Source of the DNA: Achromobacter spanius | GTDB taxonomy: Bacteria; Pseudomonadota; Gammaproteobacteria; Burkholderiales; Burkholderiaceae_B | Direction of reading: 5' to 3' | Assembly (NCBI RefSeq): GCF_002812705.1 | Contig: NZ_CP025030.1 | Location: 4,402,001-4,466,000 of the forward strand | DNA length: 64,000 nucleotides | Part shown: piece by piece, positions 38,344-50,140 of the stretch | How positions within the stretch are numbered: position 1 is the first letter of the stretch | How the letters are laid out: every line of letters starts with the position of its first letter | The notes under the pieces: generated by a model | The model's input: only the letters and a program-made list of their open reading frames with translations | The model's database searches: none | Told to the model about the DNA's origin: nothing | Translations under genes and position numbers: made by a program

Positions 38344-39477
38344 TCACCGGTTGGCGGGATCACGGGCCGCGTCGCCGGGCGTCGGCGTCGTCGGGTTTAC
38401 GGTTTTGCTGACGTGCGCCTTGAAGAACGCCGCCATGCGGGCGTTCCAGGCTTGATGGAATTGGCTGCGGTCGAAGCCGGGCGCGTCTTGGCAGATGTCG
38501 GCTTGAGCCTGGTCGGGCGGGCAAGGCGCCAGGAATGCATAGTGGGCCGCTCCTGCCACCCTCTGATAGTCCGGGCCGTGGCCCGCACCCTGGCCCTGGC
38601 TTTGAGGTTGAGCCTTATCCTGACCCTGGCCCCCACCCAAACCCAGCCCCTGCCCCACCGCCTCCACACTGGCTGGCGTAACACCGTCTCCGCCCAGCGC
38701 CGACGCCCAAAGCTGTACGGGGATCTTCACCGCCCGCAAGGCATCGCCCGGAAAAACATTCAGCGGATCTGCAATGACCACCGCCTTGATGCGCGCATCC
38801 TGCACATAGGGCTGCTGAGGAATTTTCCCGGATGCGATATCGCGGCACATGGGTAGCGTCGGCGCGTCCTTGCAAACCGCCAGGCCCGCCTGAAAATCGG
38901 GCTTGGCGCCGGCCAGCACCAAAACTGTGTACGCGCCGCGAGAAAAGCCGAAGGCGCCGATCTTGGTGGCGTCCACCCGCGCCTGCTGCGGCCAGGCGGT
39001 AGTCATGTAGTCGATTACGCGCCGTATCTCACGCGGGCGCGTCGAGAAGATAGACAGGTACCCCCGCCGCGAGCGGTCCTGTGCGTTGTCTCCTACATGA
39101 TTGATCGCGACCACCACGAAGCCCGCATCCGCCAGCGCCGCGGCGGTGTCATGATGGCTCAGGAACGAACCGGCCGACCCGTGCGACATCACGATCAAGG
39201 GGTGCCGGCCGTCGGGCACGGCGCAGTTCAAGACGCCAGGGATGGTGGTGCCGCCCAGCTTGATCTCAGTCGCGGGCGCGGTGCAAGGCGTCCAGATGCC
39301 GCCCGTAAGCGCCGGGCCGTTCATGTCCATGGGTATCGTCAGACGCTGGAAGCCGGCAGCCTGGGCAGCGTTCGACGTCAGGGCGCCGGCAAGGCCCAGG
39401 GCAAGGACGGAAAAAACAGCGGCGGCAGTGGCGGACGCGGTCGTGCAGCGCGCGCGCTCGAAGGGAAAAAAAGTCAT
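38344..39477 (-). CDS. Secreted alpha/beta hydrolase (dienelactone-hydrolase-like) with Gly/Gln-rich insert
   Basis: A 377-residue exported hydrolase with signal peptide (TASATAAAVFSVLALGLAGA, cleavage after AQA). The nucleophile elbow is GAFGFSRGAYTVLVLAG, preceded by LIVMSHGSAGSFLSHHDTAA (oxyanion loop); the late His is in GAAHYAFLAP. Between the acid and His regions is a low-complexity insert, QGLGLGGGQGQDKAQPQSQ, about residues 290-315. Such an insert is absent from most relatives. Start ATG 39477; frame open to 39591. Substrate unknown. Confidence 0.85.
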   Translation of the reverse strand: MTFFPFERARCTTASATAAAVFSVLALGLAGALTSNAAQAAGFQRLTIPMDMNGPALTGGIWTPCTAPATEIKLGGTTIPGVLNCAVPDGRHPLIVMSHGSAGSFLSHHDTAAALADAGFVVVAINHVGDNAQDRSRRGYLSIFSTRPREIRRVIDYMTTAWPQQARVDATKIGAFGFSRGAYTVLVLAGAKPDFQAGLAVCKDAPTLPMCRDIASGKIPQQPYVQDARIKAVVIADPLNVFPGDALRAVKIPVQLWASALGGDGVTPASVEAVGQGLGLGGGQGQDKAQPQSQGQGAGHGPDYQRVAGAAHYAFLAPCPPDQAQADICQDAPGFDRSQFHQAWNARMAAFFKAHVSKTVNPTTPTPGDAARDPANR

Positions 39478-39630
39478 GGTCGAACCGAACAAGGAAAAGG
39501 ACGACGGGCAAGCCGCGCACCCATACCGGCGCAGCGGGTATCGACAATACCGGATTCGAACATGTCTTGTAGCGGCAACGGCGCGACTCAACCATGCGCT
39601 CGTGCGTCAAACAACGGGATGGTTGCGAAT

Positions 39631-39666
39631 GCCGTAGCGCCACGGCCCACGCGGCGGCGCTACGGC
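39631..39666 (-). terminator. Hairpin after the glycerol transporter operon
   Basis: The 11-bp arms GCCGTAGCGCC (39631-39641) and GGCGCTACGGC (39656-39666) form a strong hairpin 20 bases after the glpV stop. No U-tract follows, so it could be a terminator or a mRNA 3' end stabiliser. Confidence 0.55.
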
Positions 39667-39686
39667 TATCCGTGGCATTGCCCCCC

Positions 39687-41417
<1,731 letters not shown>

Positions 41418-41537
41418 GACCTGTCTCCTCGAATACCCTTCCCCTTCTGTTCTGCTGCGGACCTCTGGCCGGGGAAGATGCGGGCCGCAGTCCTTCAAAA
41501 CCATCCATCCCAACCTGCCCGGGGTCGACTCGCCCCT

Positions 41538-41846
41538 TCAGCCTTTTCTTATGATGAAAGCCAGCAACAGCATGGACGCCACGAAGCTGATCCATACCGA
41601 TGGCGGCTCATCCAGTGACAGCCACTCCATCACCTTTTCGCCAAACCCCAGAAACGCCAGGTTGAGCCAGGCCGCGGCCATCAATCCAATAAACAACCTG
41701 TCACCGCGCGTGGTGCGCAGCGGCAGAAAGCCCTTGCGTTCGACCGTGGGCGACTTCAATTCCCACACGGTCATGCCAATCAGCATCAACACGATGCAGG
41801 TGAAAAACACGGCAACCGGCGTGGTCCATACCATCCAACTGAACAT
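41538..41846 (-). CDS. glpU: DUF2160 small membrane protein GlpU
   Basis: A 102-residue protein with three hydrophobic segments (TTPVAVFFTCIVLMLIGMTVW, LFIGLMAAAWLNLAFLGF, SFVASMLLLAFIIRKG). The DUF2160 family is found almost only inside glycerol-type ABC operons; its role there is not known. It sits 12 bases after glpQ and 120 bases before glpV. Confidence 0.88.
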   Translation of the reverse strand: MFSWMVWTTPVAVFFTCIVLMLIGMTVWELKSPTVERKGFLPLRTTRGDRLFIGLMAAAWLNLAFLGFGEKVMEWLSLDEPPSVWISFVASMLLLAFIIRKG

Positions 41847-41858
41847 GTCGGCCCCCTT

Positions 41859-42663
41859 CTACACGCGGCCCATCGCGAAACCCTTCGCGATGTAGTGGCG
41901 CACGAACCAGATGACGATGCCGCCGGGCACGATGGTCAACACACCGGCCGCCGCCAGCACGCCCCAGTCCATGCCGGACGCCGACACGGTCCGGGTCATG
42001 GTGGCCACGATGGGCTTGGCGTTAACCGACGTCAGCGTGCGCGCCAGCAGCAGTTCCACCCAGCTGAACATGAAGCAGAAGAACGCCGCCACGCCCACGC
42101 CCGACTTGATCAGCGGCAGGAAGATCGTCAGGAAAAACCGGGGAAAGGAATAGCCGTCCACGTAGGCGGTTTCGTCGATTTCGCGCGGCACGCCGGACAT
42201 GAAGCCTTCCAGGATCCACACGGCCAGCGGCACGTTGAACACCAGATGCGCCAGCGCCACGGCCAGGTGCGTGTCCATCAGCCCGAACGAACTGTAGAGC
42301 TGGAAGAACGGCAGCAGGAACACGGCGGGCGGCGTCATGCGGTTGGTCAGCAGCCAGAAGAACACGTGCTTGTCGCCGATGAAGCGGTAGCGCGAAAACG
42401 CATAGGCCGCTGGCAGCGCCACCGCCAGCGAGATCACCGTGTTGATGACGACGTAGATCAGGGAATTGATGTAGCCCGAATACCAGGCGGGGTCGGTGAA
42501 GATGGTGCGGTAATGCTCGAAGGTGAAGTCGCGCGGCCACAGCGTCAGCGTGCTGACGATTTCGGTATTGGTCTTGAACGACATGTTCAACATCCAGTAC
42601 AGCGGCAGCATCGCGAACACCAGGTACAGGATCAGGAAGGCGGAACGCCACCAGGTGGATTGG

Positions 42664-42671
<8 letters not shown>
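41859..42671 (-). CDS. glpQ: Glycerol ABC transporter permease GlpQ
   Basis: A 270-residue MalG-type permease with six helices. Typical text: FAMLPLYWMLNMSFKTNTEI, WVELLLARTLTSVNAKPIVA and the EAA-like loop YVDGYSFPRFFLTIFLPLIK. Overlaps glpP by eight bases. It pairs with GlpP to form the channel. Confidence 0.92.
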
Positions 42672-43550
<879 letters not shown>

Positions 43551-43554
<4 letters not shown>

Positions 43555-44639
43555 GGGATCAGCACCTCGTCGCGGTAAAAGCAGGTGTGCGGATTCAGCA
43601 CCGACAACCAGACGGTGCCGCCCACAGCTGTGGGCACGATGTTGCTGCCCAGGCGGGCGCGCACCGGCGTGCCTTCAAAGTCGGCCACCAGCAAGGTGTA
43701 GGTGCCCACGTCCTGAATGCGCTCCACACGCATGGGCACGGCGCCCGCCGCGTTCGCGTCCGTCACCCGCAGGTATTCCGGGCGCACACCCAGCTTGATG
43801 GGGCCTGCGTTGGCCAGCTTTGCGGCCACCTCGGATGTGGCGCCTTGCACGCGCGCCTGCCCCACCCACAGCGCATCGTCGCGCCATTCTGCCGGCAGGA
43901 AGTTCATGCCGGGCGACCCGATGAAATGGCCCACGAAGGTGTGCGCCGGCCGTTCGAAAAGATCGTCCGCGCTGCCCACCTGCACGGCGCGACCGCGCGC
44001 CATCACCATGACCTGGTCGGCAAACGTCAGCGCTTCGGTCTGGTCGTGCGTCACGTAGATCAGCGTCAGCTTGAATTCGTGATGGATTTCCTTGAGCTTG
44101 CGCCGCAGCTCCCACTTCAGTTGCGGGTCAATCACGGTCAAGGGTTCGTCGAACAGAATGGCCGACACGTCGCTGCGCACCAGCCCACGGCCCAGCGATA
44201 TCTTCTGCTTGGCGTCTGCCGTAAGGCCGCTGGCACGGCGATCCAGCACGTGCGACATCTCCAGCATTTCGGCAATGCGGCCCACCCGTTCGCGGATGCG
44301 CTCGGGCGGCACGCCCCGGTTGCGCAGCGGAAAGGCCAGGTTGTCGGCCACCGTCATCGTGTCGTAGACCACCGGAAACTGGAACACCTGCGCGATGTTG
44401 CGCGCTTGCGGGGATTTGCCAGTGACGTCCTGGCCGTCAAACAAAATGCGCCCGTGCGAGGGGCGCAACAAGCCGGATACGCAATTGAGCAAGGTGGTTT
44501 TGCCGCAGCCCGAAGGGCCCAGCAAGGCATAGGCGCCGCCGTCGCGGAACGTGAATTGCAGCGGCAGCAGTGCGTAGTCCTCGTCGGTCTTGGGGTCGGC
44601 AACGTAGGAATGGGAGAGGTCCAGCTCAATCTGCGCCAT
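43551..44639 (-). CDS. glpT: Glycerol ABC transporter ATPase GlpT (degenerate signature)
   Basis: A 362-residue ATPase of the MalK-like group: Walker A GPSGCGKTTLLN, Q-loop IAQVFQFPVVYDTMT, Walker B AILFDEPLTVID, H-loop TLIYVTHDQTEAL, and a C-terminal TOBE-like region from about 245. The ABC signature is LTADAKQKISLGR, not LSGGQ, so its half of one ATP site is non-canonical. Overlaps glpS by one base. Pairs with GlpS to form a heterodimer. Not the glycerol-3-phosphate permease also named GlpT in E. coli. Confidence 0.9.
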
Positions 44640-45724
44640 CAGGCCGCCTCCCCTGCGCCGGCGGGCTGGCGCGGCGCGGCCAACAGCGCGCCGCTGACGT
44701 CGAAGGCATATGTCTGGGCCGGGTCGAAATACAGTTGCACGCGCTCGTCCAAGGTGTAGCGGTGCACGCCGGGCAATTGCGCCACGACGTTGCCCGCGGC
44801 GGTTTCCGCATGCACGAAGGTGTCCGAACCCGAAATTTCAGCCAGCTTCACCACGCCGGCCAGGCCGATATGGCCCGGGCGCGGCTCCACGTCCAGCGCG
44901 CCCGCGCGCAGGCCCGCCGTGATGTCGGCGCCCGCCTGCGCGGGCAGGCTGCGGTCAACCGCCACCTGGCCTTGCAGGACGAAACCCGTGTCCGTGCGCC
45001 GGGCCGCGAACAGGTTCATGGGCGGATCGCTGAACGCGCGCGCCACGCGGATGGAATTGGGGCGGTGAAAGACCTCGGCGGTGGGGCCGTATTGCAGCAG
45101 CTCGCCCGCGTCCAGCACGGCGGTGTGGCCGCCCAGCAACAGCGCTTCGCCGGGTTCGGTCGTGGCGTAGACCACGGAGGAACGCCCTTCGGCGAACAAT
45201 TCCGACAGCTCGTCGCGCAGTTCTTCGCGCAGCTTGTAATCCAGGTTGACCAGGGGCTCGTCCAGCAGGATCAAGGGCGCGTCCTTGACCAAGGCCCGGG
45301 CCAGCGCCACCCGCTGCTGTTGCCCGCCCGACAATTCAGACGGGTAGCGGGCCAGCAGGTGGTCGATATGCAGCCGGGCCGCCATGGCGCGGACTTTATC
45401 GCGGATGTCCTTTTCGCCGCGCAGCTTCAGCGGCGACGCGATGTTGTCGTAGACCGACATGGACGGGTAATTGATGAACTGCTGGTAGACCATGGCGACG
45501 TTGCGCTGGCGCACGGGCACGCCCGTGACGTCCACGCCGTCAACCAGCACGCGGCCTTCGGTGGGTCGGTCCAGCCCGGCCATGATGCGCATCAACGAGG
45601 TTTTTCCCGCCAGGGTCACCCCCAGCAGCACCGTCATGGCTCCCGGCACGGGGGCCAGGCTCATGGGAGTCAGGTGCGTTTGCGAACCGGCTCGCAAACC
45701 TATCCTGTCCAAGGTCAGCTGCAT
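44639..45724 (-). CDS. glpS: Glycerol ABC transporter ATPase GlpS
   Basis: A 361-residue ATPase. Walker A is GVTLAGKTSLMR (GX4GKT), Q-loop VAMVYQQFINYPSMS, signature ELSGGQQQRVALARAL, and Walker B LILLDEPLVNLD are intact. The H-loop His is replaced by Thr (VVYATTEPGEALLL, where HD would be expected). A TOBE-like tail from about 240. First gene of the operon; the control region lies upstream toward glpR. Partner of GlpT. Confidence 0.9.
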   Translation of the reverse strand: MQLTLDRIGLRAGSQTHLTPMSLAPVPGAMTVLLGVTLAGKTSLMRIMAGLDRPTEGRVLVDGVDVTGVPVRQRNVAMVYQQFINYPSMSVYDNIASPLKLRGEKDIRDKVRAMAARLHIDHLLARYPSELSGGQQQRVALARALVKDAPLILLDEPLVNLDYKLREELRDELSELFAEGRSSVVYATTEPGEALLLGGHTAVLDAGELLQYGPTAEVFHRPNSIRVARAFSDPPMNLFAARRTDTGFVLQGQVAVDRSLPAQAGADITAGLRAGALDVEPRPGHIGLAGVVKLAEISGSDTFVHAETAAGNVVAQLPGVHRYTLDERVQLYFDPAQTYAFDVSGALLAAPRQPAGAGEAA

Positions 45725-45935
45725 CTAGTCTCCTCAACCTACTTATATGTCCCTGTTTTAAAAACGGACTTCGGTATTCGGTACAGCGCCCCAGCCGCTA
45801 CGCGCAATGGCGTAACAGGATGAGCATACTCTTTCAGGTGGCTTTCGTTTTTTTTGCGTTTTACCCAAGAAGCGAACAAAAAACAATCTTGCAGTGCGGC
45901 ATTATTTTTCGCTTTTGTTGTTTTATCATGCGAAT
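45725..45935. promoter_or_regulatory. glpS-glpR divergent control region with candidate GlpR sites
   Basis: An AT-rich gap. AGCGAACAAAAAACAA (from 45871) and the inverted TTTCGCTTTTGTTG (from 45907) form facing half sites; a third T-rich word TTTCGTTTTTTTT starts at 45843. The arrangement fits a DeoR-family repressor binding between the divergent genes. Exact operator assignment is inference. Confidence 0.5.
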
Positions 45936-46752
45936 ATGACACTGAATCCACGACAGAGCGCGTTGGTCGAAATGGTGCGGGCCCAAGGCTCGGCCACGAT
46001 CGAAGAGCTCGCCAAACGCTTTGACGTCACGCTGCAGACCGTGCGGCGCGACGTCAACATCCTTTCCGAAGCCGGCATGCTGTCGCGCTTTCACGGGGGT
46101 GTGCGCATTGAAGCCTCCACCATCGAGAACATTGCCTACCGCAAGCGCCAGGGCCTGCACGCGGCCGGCAAACAGCGCATTGCCGAAGCCGTGGCGCGCC
46201 GTGCCGGACGGCTGTTCGCTGATATTGAACATCGGCACCACCACCGAGGCCATCGCGCGCGCCCTGCTGCGCCATCGCGGCCTGCGCGTCATTACGAACA
46301 ACCTGCACGTGGCGGACATCCTGTCCGACAACCCGGACTGCGAAGTCATCGTGGCCGGCGGCGTGGTGCGTTCGCGCGACCGCGGCATCGTGGGCGAAGC
46401 CACGATGGATTTCATCCGCCAGTTCAAGGTGGATATCGGGCTGATCGGCATTTCCGGCATTGAAGCCGACGGCACGCTGCGCGACTACGACTTCCGCGAA
46501 GTGCGTGTGGCGCGAACCATCATCGAACAATCACGCGAAGTCTGGCTGGCCGCCGACAGCAGCAAATTCAAACGCCAAGCCATGGTGGAACTGGCGCATA
46601 TCTCGCAAATCGACCGATTCTTTACCGACGCGCACCCGCAGGAACCGCTGGCGCAGGTGCTGCTGGATTCCGGCGTGCGCTGCGAAGTCGCGGCCGCGCC
46701 CAATGGGGCCGGCGTAGAGATCCCCACGAATACCTCATCATCCAACCTATGA
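45936..46752 (+). pseudogene. glpR: glpR, DeoR-family glycerol regulator, frameshifted
   Basis: The first frame (ATG 45936) gives a DeoR helix-turn-helix: NPRQSALVEMVRAQGSATIE, then VTLQTVRRDVNILSEAGMLS. It runs in frame to about 46196 (KQRIAEAVARR) and then becomes nonsense. The other frame resumes the protein exactly: VPDGCSLILNIGTTTEAIAR, ITNNLHVADILSDNPDCEVI, GGVVRSRDRGIVGEATMDFI. Compared with E. coli GlpR (QIPNGSTLFIDIGTT) two bases are missing, or one base is extra, around 46197-46201 (GCGCGCCGTGCC). Either the gene is broken here or the sequence has an error. It ends in an ATGA overlap with glpD. Confidence 0.85.
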
Positions 46753-48344
46753 ACCAACCGCTAGCCAACGTCACCCCGCCCGATCGCAACCGCCTGCTGT
46801 CCACGCTGGACAACACGCCGTCCTGGGACGTCATCGTCATCGGTGGCGGCGCAACGGGCCTGGGCACCGCCGTGGACGCCGCCGCGCGCGGTTACCGCAC
46901 CCTGCTGATCGAAGGCGCCGACTTCGCCAAGGGCACGTCCAGCAAGGCCACCAAGCTGGTGCATGGCGGCGTGCGCTATCTGGCCCAAGGCAATGTCAGC
47001 CTGGTGCGCGAAGCGCTGCACGAACGTGGCTTGCTCAACCGCAACGCGCCGCACCTGGTGTGGCCGCTGGGCTTTGTGGTGCCCGCCTACAACCTGTTCG
47101 ACCAGCCCTTCTACGGCATCGGCCTGAAAATGTACGACATGCTGGCCGGCAAGCTGAACCTGGCGCCCAGCCGCTGGTTGTCGCGCCGCGACACGCTGGC
47201 CAACGCCCCCACGCTGGCGGAAAACGTCAATGGGCGCGGCTTGAAGGGCGGCGTGCTGTATTACGACGGCCAGTTCGACGACGCGCGCCTGGCGATGAGC
47301 CTGATGCGCACGCTGTTCGACCTGGGCGGCACGGCCGTGAACTATGTGCGCGCCACGGGTCTTAGCACCAGCAACGGCAAGGTCGACGGCGTGACCGCGC
47401 AAGACGTGATCGGCGGGGCCAGCTTCTCGTTGCGCGCGCGCTGCGTGATCAACGCCACCGGCGTCTGGGTGGACGCCGTGCGCCGCATGGAAGACAAGAA
47501 CGCGGCCACGATGGTGGCGCCCAGCCAGGGCGTGCACCTGACCTTGCCGCAAGAGTTCCTGCCCGGCAAGCGCGCCATCCTCATCCCGAAGACCGACGAC
47601 GGCCGCGTGCTGTTCGTCGTGCCATGGAACGGCCACACCATCGTGGGCACCACCGACACGCCGCGCGGGGATCTGCCGCTGGACCCGGAAGCCGGCGCGC
47701 AAGATGTGGACTTCATCCTGAGCACCGCCGCGCGCTACCTCAGCCGCAAGCCGACCCGCGACGACGTCACCAGCGTCTGGTCGGGCCTGCGTCCGCTGGT
47801 CAAGGCCACGGGCGAGGCTTCGACCAAGCAGTTGTCGCGCGAGCACACGATTTTGGTGTCCAACGCCGGGTTGGTGACGGTAACGGGCGGCAAGTGGACG
47901 ACCTACCGCCGCATGGCGCAGGACGTGGTGGACACGGCGATTCAACATCAGCTGTTGACGCAGGCAACGTGCCGGACCGAATCGCTGCCGCTGCACGGCG
48001 CGGCGGGGCTGGCGCCGTCCGAAGAGCATGCAGGAACGCCGGACAGCTATTACGGCAGCGATCTTGCGGTGTTGAAAGCGCTGCCGGGCGCTGACCGCAT
48101 GCTGGTCAAGGCCAGCGGCCTGTCGGAAGCGCACGTGCGTTTTGCGGCGCGCTATGAATTGGCACGCAGCGCCGAAGACGTGCTGGCCCGCCGCAACCGC
48201 GCGCTGTTCCTGGACGCGGAAGCCGCGATGCTGGCCGCCCCCGAAGTCGCCCGCATCCTGGCCGAAGAGCTGGGCCACGATGCAGCCTGGCAGCAACGCA
48301 CGCTGCAAGAGCTGGCCACGGTAGCAAAAACGTATCGACTGTAG
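46749..48344 (+). CDS. glpD: Glycerol-3-phosphate dehydrogenase (aerobic) GlpD
   Basis: FAD enzyme at the inner membrane that oxidises glycerol-3-phosphate to dihydroxyacetone phosphate, feeding electrons to quinone. The 531-residue product has the dinucleotide motif VIVIGGGATGLGTAVDAAARG (residues about 30-48), GTSSKATKLVHGGVRYLAQG and VSNAGLVTVTGGKWTTYRRM. The start overlaps the glpR stop. Its TAG stop lies inside repeat copy C. glpK, needed to make its substrate from glycerol, is not in the window. Confidence 0.96.
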   Translation: MNQPLANVTPPDRNRLLSTLDNTPSWDVIVIGGGATGLGTAVDAAARGYRTLLIEGADFAKGTSSKATKLVHGGVRYLAQGNVSLVREALHERGLLNRNAPHLVWPLGFVVPAYNLFDQPFYGIGLKMYDMLAGKLNLAPSRWLSRRDTLANAPTLAENVNGRGLKGGVLYYDGQFDDARLAMSLMRTLFDLGGTAVNYVRATGLSTSNGKVDGVTAQDVIGGASFSLRARCVINATGVWVDAVRRMEDKNAATMVAPSQGVHLTLPQEFLPGKRAILIPKTDDGRVLFVVPWNGHTIVGTTDTPRGDLPLDPEAGAQDVDFILSTAARYLSRKPTRDDVTSVWSGLRPLVKATGEASTKQLSREHTILVSNAGLVTVTGGKWTTYRRMAQDVVDTAIQHQLLTQATCRTESLPLHGAAGLAPSEEHAGTPDSYYGSDLAVLKALPGADRMLVKASGLSEAHVRFAARYELARSAEDVLARRNRALFLDAEAAMLAAPEVARILAEELGHDAAWQQRTLQELATVAKTYRL

Positions 48345-48518
48345 GATGGGTGAAGCGCGATGGGAAGGCGCGCAAGAACCGGACGTAGAACGCGCGTAAC
48401 CCATCAGCGATGGTGAAGTTCTTGCCAAAGGTGGAATTCATCCACGGTTGCTTGATGGGTTACGCGCGGCACAGGCCAGCTTTCTTTGGGCTGATGTCTC
48501 GCGCTTCACCCATCCTAC
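48341..48518. repeat. MITE-like repeat element, copy C
   Basis: Begins GTAGGATGGGTGAAGCGCG and ends CGCGCTTCACCCATCCTAC, a near-perfect terminal inverted repeat of about 19 bp. Interior differs from copies A and B except GATGGGTTACGCGCGGC. Its TAG is the glpD stop codon. Confidence 0.85.
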
Positions 48519-48562
48519 GAATGAAGCGCCCGTGCCCATACCCATGAAACGCCCACTGCGAT

Positions 48563-49162
48563 TCACGGCACGCGCAGCGTGCTCGTTTCTATCATCGCTT
48601 CGAAAACGCGCAACAGATCCGGGTCGCACTTGGCACCGGCTTCACGATGCAGAATCCGCATGATTTCGGTATGCCCACGCGCGGGGTGATATGGGCGTGC
48701 GTCGCCTAGCGCATCGTAAGAATCCGCCAGCGAAATAATGCGCGATAGCATCGGAATGTCGTGGCCGTGCAGGCCGGCCGGATAACCGGAGCCGTCGAAA
48801 TGCTCGTGATGGTGGCGGACCGCTTGCGCGATCAGGCCGCGTTGCGGCATCGCGCTATGCAAGATGATGTCGGCGCCGACCGCCGCGTGGGACTTCATGA
48901 TTTCCCAGTCTTCGCCTTCCAGGCGATTCGGAGAAAACAGCACGCGATCCGGCGTGCCGATCTTGCCCACATCATGCAACCGCGCGGCCACGGCGGCGGC
49001 CTGTTGTTCGTCTTCGGACAGGCCACAGGCTTGGGCCAGCGCCACGCTTAGGGCGACCACACGGCCGCAATGTCGGCCGGTGGCCGGGTCACGCGCCTGC
49101 ATGGCGGCGAAGAGCGCCGCTTCGCAGGAACCTGCTGGTGTTTCGGGTACGTCGGGGGGCAT
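48563..49162 (-). CDS. HD-GYP domain protein (stand-alone)
   Basis: A 199-residue cytosolic protein with an HD-GYP core: LHDVGKIGTPDRVLFSPNRL, then the second His in MKSHAAVGADIILHSAM, VRHHHEHFDGSGYPAGLHG and the last metal ligand in RIISLADSYDAL. HD-GYP domains degrade c-di-GMP; whether this one does is inferred. No sensory domain is attached. Start at ATG 49162. Confidence 0.88.
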   Translation of the reverse strand: MPPDVPETPAGSCEAALFAAMQARDPATGRHCGRVVALSVALAQACGLSEDEQQAAAVAARLHDVGKIGTPDRVLFSPNRLEGEDWEIMKSHAAVGADIILHSAMPQRGLIAQAVRHHHEHFDGSGYPAGLHGHDIPMLSRIISLADSYDALGDARPYHPARGHTEIMRILHREAGAKCDPDLLRVFEAMIETSTLRVP

Positions 49163-49322
49163 CAGTAAAGGTGCGCGGCGGCTCGGCTGAGCGGCGCACT
49201 TGTGTCGGAAAGTAGCGATTCTGACACAGTGCGCACCAATCCTGACGAAACAGAGCAGCGTTGGGAGAGCAGCGCAGATTCAATATCCGCGCGCCCCAGC
49301 GCCATGTGGCGTTGTGAAGAAC

Positions 49323-49449
49323 TTCAGTGCTTCAGTGCTTGATTGCTCGATTGCTCGATTGCTTCTGTGTCCCAGCGCCCCGGAGCTTCATTGCTTCAAT
49401 GCTTCATTGCTTCATTGCTCCAGCGCTCCAGCTTCAGCGCTTCAAACGC
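49323..49449. repeat. 8-bp degenerate tandem repeats
   Basis: Two blocks of 8-base units: 49323-49370 (TTCAGTGC twice, TTGATTGC, TCGATTGC twice, TTCTGTGT) and 49387-49449 (TTCATTGC, TTCAATGC, TTCATTGC twice, then TCCAGCGC and TTCAGCGC). The second block runs into the last codons of the DJ-1 gene. Between genes this 270-base gap holds nothing else. Confidence 0.85.
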
Positions 49450-50114
49450 TCGAGCAGCGCTTCCGCCACCCCCACGGACGACGCCGGGTTCTGCCCCGTG
49501 ACCAACAAGCCGTCGCACACCACATGCGGCTGCCAGTCCGGCCCACGGCTATACAACCCGCCCAAGTGCGTCAGTTCGTCTTCCACCAGGAACGGCACCA
49601 CGTCGGTCAACTGCACCGCTGCCTCTTCGCTGTTGGAAAAGCCCGTTACCTGCCGCCCCTGCACCAGCGGCTTGCCATCCGCCGTCTTGGCATGGCGCAA
49701 GACGCCCGGCGCGTGGCAAACCGCCGACACCGGCTTACCCGCAGCCAGCATGGTTTCGATCAGGCCAACCGACTTGGCGTCTTCAGCCAGATCCCACAGC
49801 GGGCCATGGCCGCCGGGATAGAACACCGCGTCGAAGTCCGCCGCCTGCATGTCGGCCAGCCGCTGCGTGTTCGCCAAGACGCGCTGCGCCTCGGCGTCCT
49901 GGCGGAAACGGCGCGTGGCGTCGGTCTGCGCATCGGGGTCATCGCTCTTGGGGTCGAGCGGAGGCTGGCCGCCCTTGGGCGAGGCCAGCGTGACCGCCGC
50001 GCCCGCGTCAACGAACGCGTAATACGGCGCGGCAAACTCTTCCAGCCAGAAGCCCGTCTTGCGGCCGGTGTCGCCCAGCGTGTCGTGGGAAGTCAGCACG
50101 ATCAGGATTTTCAT
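49434..50114 (-). CDS. DJ-1/PfpI (Hsp31-like) family protein
   Basis: A 226-residue glutamine-amidotransferase-fold protein. The nucleophile elbow is PVSAVCHAPGVLRHAK (Cys), with GHGPLWDLAE and FYPGGHG in front. This matches chaperone or glyoxalase III-type members. It starts MKILIVLTSHDTLGDTG. The last codons overlap the tandem repeat block. Downstream of, and co-directional with, the CurA-like gene; a joint stress role (reactive carbonyls) is an inference. Confidence 0.88.
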   Translation of the reverse strand: MKILIVLTSHDTLGDTGRKTGFWLEEFAAPYYAFVDAGAAVTLASPKGGQPPLDPKSDDPDAQTDATRRFRQDAEAQRVLANTQRLADMQAADFDAVFYPGGHGPLWDLAEDAKSVGLIETMLAAGKPVSAVCHAPGVLRHAKTADGKPLVQGRQVTGFSNSEEAAVQLTDVVPFLVEDELTHLGGLYSRGPDWQPHVVCDGLLVTGQNPASSVGVAEALLERLKR

Positions 50115-50140
50115 GTTTCGCTCCGATTGGGTGTACGCGC

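Noticed and set aside
46761..48428. 555-residue open frame on the minus strand
   Set aside because: Antisense to glpD; no motif, and the start lies in repeat element C.
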